Shown here: piece by piece, positions 59,920-64,000 of the stretch
How positions within the stretch are numbered: position 1 is the first letter of the stretch
How the letters are laid out: the number at the start of each line of letters is the position of its first letter
Assembly: GCA_964557625.1 (NCBI GenBank)
Contig: CAZLAW010000001.1
Coordinates: 1-64,000 of the forward strand
Length of the DNA stretch: 64,000 nt
Direction of reading: 5' to 3'
Origin: Marinicella sp964557625
GTDB taxonomy: Bacteria; Pseudomonadota; Gammaproteobacteria; Xanthomonadales; Marinicellaceae
Made by a program: the position numbers and the translations under genes
Notes under the pieces: model-generated
What the model was told of the DNA's origin: nothing
Seen by the model: only the letters and a program-made list of their open reading frames with translations
Databases searched by the model: none

Positions 59920-60394
59920 TCACCCAACGACTGTCCCGCAACACGAAATTACCGTCAAGACCGGTATTAAAAGACACTTTATGGGCTTTTTCACTGAAAA
60001 ATGAATGGTGTTGATCTCGGGGCAGTATAAATAAAAACTTGACCGGATGGGTTGATTCTGGACTGTTGTCATTAAAATACATTTTGCATTGCAGCCAACT
60101 GTCTTTATCAATCACCGGAAACACAAACACCGAAAAATGTTTGCGGGCTAAAGCAAATTTAACCGCGTCTTTAAACATATCGGTGCGCGGTGGTGGTGGC
60201 TCTGAACTTTTCAGGTTGATAAGACCGCGTCCGTTTTCCCACACATACAAAGCCCAACCGGTTTTTAAACTAATCGCTTTGAGGGTATTGTTGAGACCGG
60301 TGATATTATTCTTTTGCACATATAGGATTTGATCCGTCTGTCGAATTTCTTCTTCAAGCTGGGACAGTTCATGACCGTTTAACAGATCACGCAT
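59900..60394 (-). CDS. uncharacterised protein coupled to the GGDEF-EAL gene
   Basis: A 164-residue soluble protein that I do not recognise with confidence. The N-terminal segment HELSQLEEEIRQTDQILYVQ and the later GWALYVWENGRGLINLKS resemble the N-terminal domain found before AAA ATPase domains in Ycf46-like bacterial proteins, which often read 'alpha helix-IYI(E/V)T...(L)YxWxxxxGL'. No ATPase motifs are present here. It lies six bases after pilZ and overlaps the GGDEF-EAL start by 20 bases, so it is probably co-translated with it. Confidence 0.55.
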   Translation of the reverse strand: MRDLLNGHELSQLEEEIRQTDQILYVQKNNITGLNNTLKAISLKTGWALYVWENGRGLINLKSSEPPPPRTDMFKDAVKFALARKHFSVFVFPVIDKDSWLQCKMYFNDNSPESTHPVKFLFILPRDQHHSFFSEKAHKVSFNTGLDGNFVLRDSRWVNADEIR

Positions 60395-60400
60395 GGCTTC

Positions 60401-60757
60401 TTACAACGTCAATGTGGCAATATCTTGGCCGTTATAAGGCGCCAATATGCTGTGAATTTTGGTTTTAATGTTATCCATATCGCTGTTGTCATTAAATTGA
60501 ACACCGATGCCTTGTACCCGTGACCCTTGCGCCCCCGCAGGTGTAACCCACACCACTTTGCCGGTTACCGGCATGCGTTCATCATCGTCCAGGGTTAGGA
60601 TTAAAAAAACTTCGTCGCCCATTTGGTAATTTTTATTGGTTTTAACAAACAAACCGCCATTCTCGATAAAGGGCATATAATGTTGGTGTAATTGGGCCGC
60701 GCCCTGAATATTGAGTGATAGGATGCCTTTTTTGGCCATGCCGGCTGAAAATGCCAT
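60401..60757 (-). CDS. pilZ: type IV pilus PilZ-domain protein
   Basis: A 118-residue single PilZ domain of the type IV pilus type. It has FIENGGLFVKTNKNYQMGDE, ILTLDDDERMPVTGKVVWV and GIGVQFND. As in the P. aeruginosa founding member, the N-terminal RxxxR cyclic-di-GMP motif is absent (AKKGILSLNIQ). It is therefore a pilus assembly factor rather than a classical c-di-GMP receptor. Position after holB is the conserved one. Confidence 0.92.
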   Translation of the reverse strand: MAFSAGMAKKGILSLNIQGAAQLHQHYMPFIENGGLFVKTNKNYQMGDEVFLILTLDDDERMPVTGKVVWVTPAGAQGSRVQGIGVQFNDNSDMDNIKTKIHSILAPYNGQDIATLTL

Positions 60758-60788
60758 ACTCGTTACCCCTGTGTTTGTAAGATGATTT

Positions 60789-61763
60789 CTATCGGACGTC
60801 GGTTTGCTTGATTTTTACCAACATAGATTCAATCAACAACCGCGTCTTCGTTTGGTTATTTAAGTTTACCATAATTGTGCCTGTTAATTGACACAAATTT
60901 AGCAACTGACCGCTGGCGGAAGGCTGATTAAAAAACCACTGCTGCAAGCCATGAGACCAGTTAACGGTTTCTGTGCGGGGCCGATGTTTTGTTTTAAGCC
61001 AATGTAGAAACAGGGTTTGTAACAGCGACCAGTGGGTTGGTTTAACCTGCTGTTCAAGCTGATGTGAAACCGAAACCAAAGATTGTTCATCACTTAAATA
61101 ATCCAGTATACAGCTCATATGGCTTTCTAATTGAGTCACCACATCCTCTTCAATCAGACTATTGATTTGTAACGGCAATCCGGGACTCAATATCCACAGT
61201 CTGGTCAATTGCTCATCGGACAATTGTGGATTGTGTTGTTGCAACCAGTGTTTAATCTTCGGGTATTGATCCGAGCCACAATGTAGTTTTAATTGCAGAC
61301 ACCGTGAGCGGATGGTGGGCAGTAAATGATGAACCCGGTCAGTCTGAAGAATCAATAAACTGCCAGCAGGCGGTTCTTCCAGCACTTTGAGTAAAGCATT
61401 GGCAGCCGCGGTGTTCATGGCATCGGCATGTTCAATCACCGCCACCTTATGCGGGGCACTGTGGGCCGTGGCGGTAAAAAATTGCACCAGTTCACGAATT
61501 GCGGCGACTTTAATCAGATTTTTTTCAGGCACCACCGGTATTAAATCAGGGTGTTGGCCTGATCGATAAAGACGACAACTTTGACAATCACCGCAAGGCT
61601 CCGGTGTGGGTTTACGGCATAACAACTCAGCGCTGATGGTACGGGTCATGGCGGATTTGCCGATACCTTGCTTACCTTCAATGATTAAGGCATGGGGTTG
61701 CCGATCAGCGGCCAATTGCTGGTGCCATTGATCTAAGAATGGTTGTAACCACGGATAAATCAT
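60789..61763 (-). CDS. holB: DNA polymerase III subunit delta'
   Basis: Delta' is part of the clamp loader. The ATG ending at 61763 (MIYPWLQPFLDQWH) overlaps the tmk stop as ATGA, giving 324 residues; a TTG four codons upstream is less likely. The zinc module has CRKPTPEPCGDCQSCRLY, and the degenerate P-loop is EGKQGIGKSAMTRT. The block ANALLKVLEEPPAGSLLILQ is typical. Confidence 0.94.
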   Translation of the reverse strand: MIYPWLQPFLDQWHQQLAADRQPHALIIEGKQGIGKSAMTRTISAELLCRKPTPEPCGDCQSCRLYRSGQHPDLIPVVPEKNLIKVAAIRELVQFFTATAHSAPHKVAVIEHADAMNTAAANALLKVLEEPPAGSLLILQTDRVHHLLPTIRSRCLQLKLHCGSDQYPKIKHWLQQHNPQLSDEQLTRLWILSPGLPLQINSLIEEDVVTQLESHMSCILDYLSDEQSLVSVSHQLEQQVKPTHWSLLQTLFLHWLKTKHRPRTETVNWSHGLQQWFFNQPSASGQLLNLCQLTGTIMVNLNNQTKTRLLIESMLVKIKQTDVR

Positions 61764-62392
61764 GACTTTATCCAATGTTCATACGATTGCAGTGTGTTAA
61801 TGAGTTGCTCCTGAACAGCCGCCGCTGATTGGTTGGCATCGATGGTTTTAATGCGCTCGGGATATTGTTTTTGGCGCTGCAGATAGCCCGCCCGAATACG
61901 CTTGAAAAAATCCTGATTTTCTTGTTCGATGCGGTCTTTTTCAGAACGCATTGAAGCCCGCTGCAAACCGATTTCGGGCTTGACATCCAACCACAAGGTT
62001 AAATCCGGCTGACAAGTCCCCACTGTCAGCTGTTCCAGTTGTTCGATGAATCCCAAGTCAAGCCCTCTACCAAATCCCTGATAGGCAAAACTGGCATCCA
62101 CAAAACGATCGGAAATAACCCAGTTACCCTGATTTAAATTCGGTTCGATGACTTTTTTAACATGCTCCTGCCTGGCTGCAAACATCAACAATAATTCACT
62201 CATGGGTTCAAGATGCGCGGTGTGCAATAAAATATCACGAATACGCTCGGCGGTTTGCTCGCCACCGGGCTCACGGGTCACAATAAATGGTACCTGCCAT
62301 TGTTCTAATTGACTTTTGATTGTGTCCAGTGCGGTGGTTTTGCCGGCACCCTCTGAACCTTCTAACGTAATAAATCGTGCTTTATTTGTCAT
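61760..62392 (-). CDS. tmk: thymidylate kinase
   Basis: Phosphorylates dTMP to dTDP. The 210-residue protein has the P-loop LEGSEGAGKTTALDTIK, the DR motif TREPGGEQTAERIRDIL, VISDRFVDASFAYQGFGRG and LWLDVKPEIGLQRA. It belongs to the pabC-mltG-tmk-holB-pilZ cluster and overlaps both neighbours. Confidence 0.96.
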   Translation of the reverse strand: MTNKARFITLEGSEGAGKTTALDTIKSQLEQWQVPFIVTREPGGEQTAERIRDILLHTAHLEPMSELLLMFAARQEHVKKVIEPNLNQGNWVISDRFVDASFAYQGFGRGLDLGFIEQLEQLTVGTCQPDLTLWLDVKPEIGLQRASMRSEKDRIEQENQDFFKRIRAGYLQRQKQYPERIKTIDANQSAAAVQEQLINTLQSYEHWIKS

Positions 62393-63398
62393 GTTGCTGT
62401 TTTTTTAAATAGTTACTGACCGCTTGTTGGTGTTGACGGTAGGTTTCACTGAACACATGGCCGCCATCACCACTGGCCACAAAATACAGTTCCCGGCCGT
62501 CGTTGGGTTGACCGGCGGCATAAATTGAATCCGCGCCGGCCATGGCGATCGGTGTCGGTGGTAGCCCATGACGGGTATAGGTGTTGTAGGGCGTGTCGGT
62601 GCGTAAATGTTGATAGGTGATGTCACCGTCATAGGCCTGGCCAACCCCATAAATTACCGTGGGATCAGTTTGTAAGCGCATGTTCTTTTTCAGCCGGCGA
62701 TTAAAAACCCCGGAAATTAACGACCGTTCTGAATCTACGGCGGTTTCTTTTTCAATAATGGACGCCAAAATAAGTAATTCATAGGGTGATTTAAGGGCCA
62801 AATCAGGCTGACGAGTTTGCCAGGCCTGTTGCACAACTTCTTGTAAAGCCCGGTTGGCTCTTTGCAATAGCTGTAAATCGCAGTCATCCCGGGTGTAATG
62901 GTAAGTCTCGGGCAATAACTGACCTTCCATTGACGGCGCTTGGATACCCAATAATTCAATAATCTGACGCTCTGATTGGTCAGTCAGCAACCGGTTTTTA
63001 AGTGTCAAACGGCTTAATTGATGTTGGACTTGTTGCCAGGTTTGACCTTCAACCACCGTCCAGGCATATTGAATCACCCGATTTTCAGCAATCGCATCCA
63101 GCAGGCTGCGGGGCGTGTCTTTACGAGTGAAGCGGTATTCTCCACTTTTGATTTGACTTTGGTAGCCTTGCCAGCGACCGAGTATTTGCCATTGCCAGGC
63201 AGCGCCATGGCCATTATTGTCTTTAATTTGGGAAATAAGCTGGCTGTAATAGCTGCCGGGCTGAACCTCGATACGGGTTTCATCGGCACTGAAAACCGGT
63301 GTATTGAGAAATTGTTCATAACGGTAGTAAGCCAGGGCCGCCACCAATGCCAAAACAATCACTGCACCAAGCATACACTTTAAAAAAAATGATTTCAT
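62382..63398 (-). CDS. mltG: endolytic murein transglycosylase MltG
   Basis: Inner-membrane lytic transglycosylase that ends nascent glycan strands. The 338-residue protein has one N-terminal membrane helix (MLGAVIVLALVAALAYY), a LysM-like domain and the YceG catalytic region ILASIIEKETAVDSERSLIS, with the catalytic Glu in EKET. VFNRRLKKNMRLQTDPTVIY follows. I used the ATG ending at 63398; a GTG directly upstream is also in frame. Confidence 0.94.
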   Translation of the reverse strand: MKSFFLKCMLGAVIVLALVAALAYYRYEQFLNTPVFSADETRIEVQPGSYYSQLISQIKDNNGHGAAWQWQILGRWQGYQSQIKSGEYRFTRKDTPRSLLDAIAENRVIQYAWTVVEGQTWQQVQHQLSRLTLKNRLLTDQSERQIIELLGIQAPSMEGQLLPETYHYTRDDCDLQLLQRANRALQEVVQQAWQTRQPDLALKSPYELLILASIIEKETAVDSERSLISGVFNRRLKKNMRLQTDPTVIYGVGQAYDGDITYQHLRTDTPYNTYTRHGLPPTPIAMAGADSIYAAGQPNDGRELYFVASGDGGHVFSETYRQHQQAVSNYLKKQQHDK

Positions 63399-63404
63399 CA
63401 CCTA

Positions 63405-64000
63405 TCAGTCAATCAGTTGTTGCCATAATCGGCTTATTCTATCGCAGATTGGATGATTAGTCTGAAACTTAGCCAGCGTTTTCACTGCAGACACCGCCCG
63501 AAATCCATGAACGGCGTTGGCTGTCATCAGTGCATCCGCCCGTTCAGCATCGGCCAGATTCAGGTGTTTGGTTGCAATCGGTAATTGCTGTTTCAACCAG
63601 GTCAATGCCACGCCGTTAACCCCGCAGTCTTGTAGAGCCGGGGTGTAAATTTTATGCCCACTTATCAGCAGTATATTTTGGCACGTGGTCTCAATGACTT
63701 CGTCTTGTTCATTCAGAACCAGCAAATCATCCACAGACTGTCCGGTCAGTTCAGCGGCAATCACCACTTGGGGTAATCGATTTAAATGCTTTAAATTCTT
63801 CAACAAAGGTTGTGGTGACAACCGCTGCTTAGCAATACCCAGGATTTGTGGTTGCGGTTGCGACTGCAGGTTATGTTGGCTGATAAACCAATGACACTGT
63901 CGGCTCCGTGGTTGATAACCGCGTTGTGGCTGATCCCGGAATACCGTTAATCGCAGTATCGACTGATGTTGATTTTGTTGATTTTTAAATACCGTTTCAA
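63405..64000 (-). CDS. pabC: aminodeoxychorismate lyase PabC, partial (5' end outside window)
   Basis: PLP enzyme of branched-chain-aminotransferase fold type IV, releasing pyruvate from aminodeoxychorismate to give 4-aminobenzoate for folate. The frame stays open to the window edge, so about 198 C-terminal residues are visible and the PLP-lysine part is missing. Typical segments are LRLTVFRDQPQRGYQP, LKNLKHLNRLPQVVIAAEL, DEVIETTCQNILLI and DALMTANAVHGFRAV. It is the first visible gene of the mltG-tmk-holB-pilZ run. Confidence 0.92.
   Translation of the reverse strand, partial: ETVFKNQQNQHQSILRLTVFRDQPQRGYQPRSRQCHWFISQHNLQSQPQPQILGIAKQRLSPQPLLKNLKHLNRLPQVVIAAELTGQSVDDLLVLNEQDEVIETTCQNILLISGHKIYTPALQDCGVNGVALTWLKQQLPIATKHLNLADAERADALMTANAVHGFRAVSAVKTLAKFQTNHPICDRISRLWQQLID

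Noticed and set aside
57373..64000. Search for a toxin-antitoxin or defence locus
   Set aside because: All genes here belong to housekeeping or signalling families; none shows toxin, nuclease or phage-defence motifs.

Overview
This window is chromosomal core-genome DNA from a gammaproteobacterium of moderate GC content. The evidence is a set of neighbourhoods in near-classical gammaproteobacterial order: fur/bamE, ratA-rnfH/smpB, ileS-lspA-ispH with a minor-pilin operon, kdsD-kdsC-lptC-lptA-lptB-hpf-ptsN-rapZ, ibaG-murA, rpoE-rseA-rseC-mucD-lepA-lepB-rnc-era-recO, and pabC-mltG-tmk-holB-pilZ. The gene content recalls Marinicella or early-branching Lysobacterales/Pseudomonas-like lineages; that placement is inference only. 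I see no prophage, insertion sequence, plasmid function, CRISPR array or defence island.

Layout. 1-0.3 kb: three minus-strand tRNA genes (Ala-GGC, Glu-TTC, partial Glu-TTC) behind a good sigma-70 promoter. 0.36-2.95 kb: queD, a cysteine-free fur, bamE, rnfH, ratA, smpB. 2.98-9.85 kb: a type IV pilus minor-pilin operon (pilV-pilW-pilX-pilY1-pilY2-like-pilE), with a 100-N assembly gap inside pilV. 9.98-16.7 kb: murJ, ribF, ileS, lspA, ispH, largely overlapping. 17-20.1 kb: rpsT, a degenerate HD-GYP protein, thyA-folA. 20.1-26.3 kb: the KDO/Lpt/nitrogen-PTS cluster without rpoN. 26.5-34.9 kb: ibaG-murA, an M28 peptidase, a phytase-like esterase, thiI, an aminotransferase, a cysteine synthase. 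34.9-45.4 kb: a Kef-type antiporter, a TraB protein, dusB, a very large DUF349 coiled-coil protein, an M13 peptidase flanked by composite non-coding repeats, an EEP nuclease/phosphatase and ybiI. 45.6-48.7 kb: csaA and two leucine-catabolism genes. 48.8-57.3 kb: the rnc-era-lepA-lepB and rpoE envelope-stress block without rseB. 57.4-64 kb: a GGDEF-EAL protein, a small uncharacterised protein, pilZ, holB, tmk, mltG and the 3' part of pabC, which runs off the window.

Themes. Envelope biogenesis and quality control dominate (LPS transport, peptidoglycan precursors, MurJ, MltG, BamE, sigma-E and MucD). Type IV pilus and cyclic-di-GMP genes recur (minor pilins, PilZ, GGDEF-EAL, HD-GYP). Several conserved clusters lack a usual member: fimU/fimT, fkpB, rpoN, mlaFEDCB, rseB and fis. 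The most interesting non-coding signals are a perfect hairpin that combines a terminator, a promoter and the thyA ribosome-binding site; composite palindromic/TTAACCACA repeats on both sides of the M13 peptidase gene; and several palindromes in divergent promoter regions. I did not find a convincing wholly new system. The best candidates for new biology are the thyA leader, the small reading frame in the rpoN position, and the small protein coupled to the GGDEF-EAL gene.
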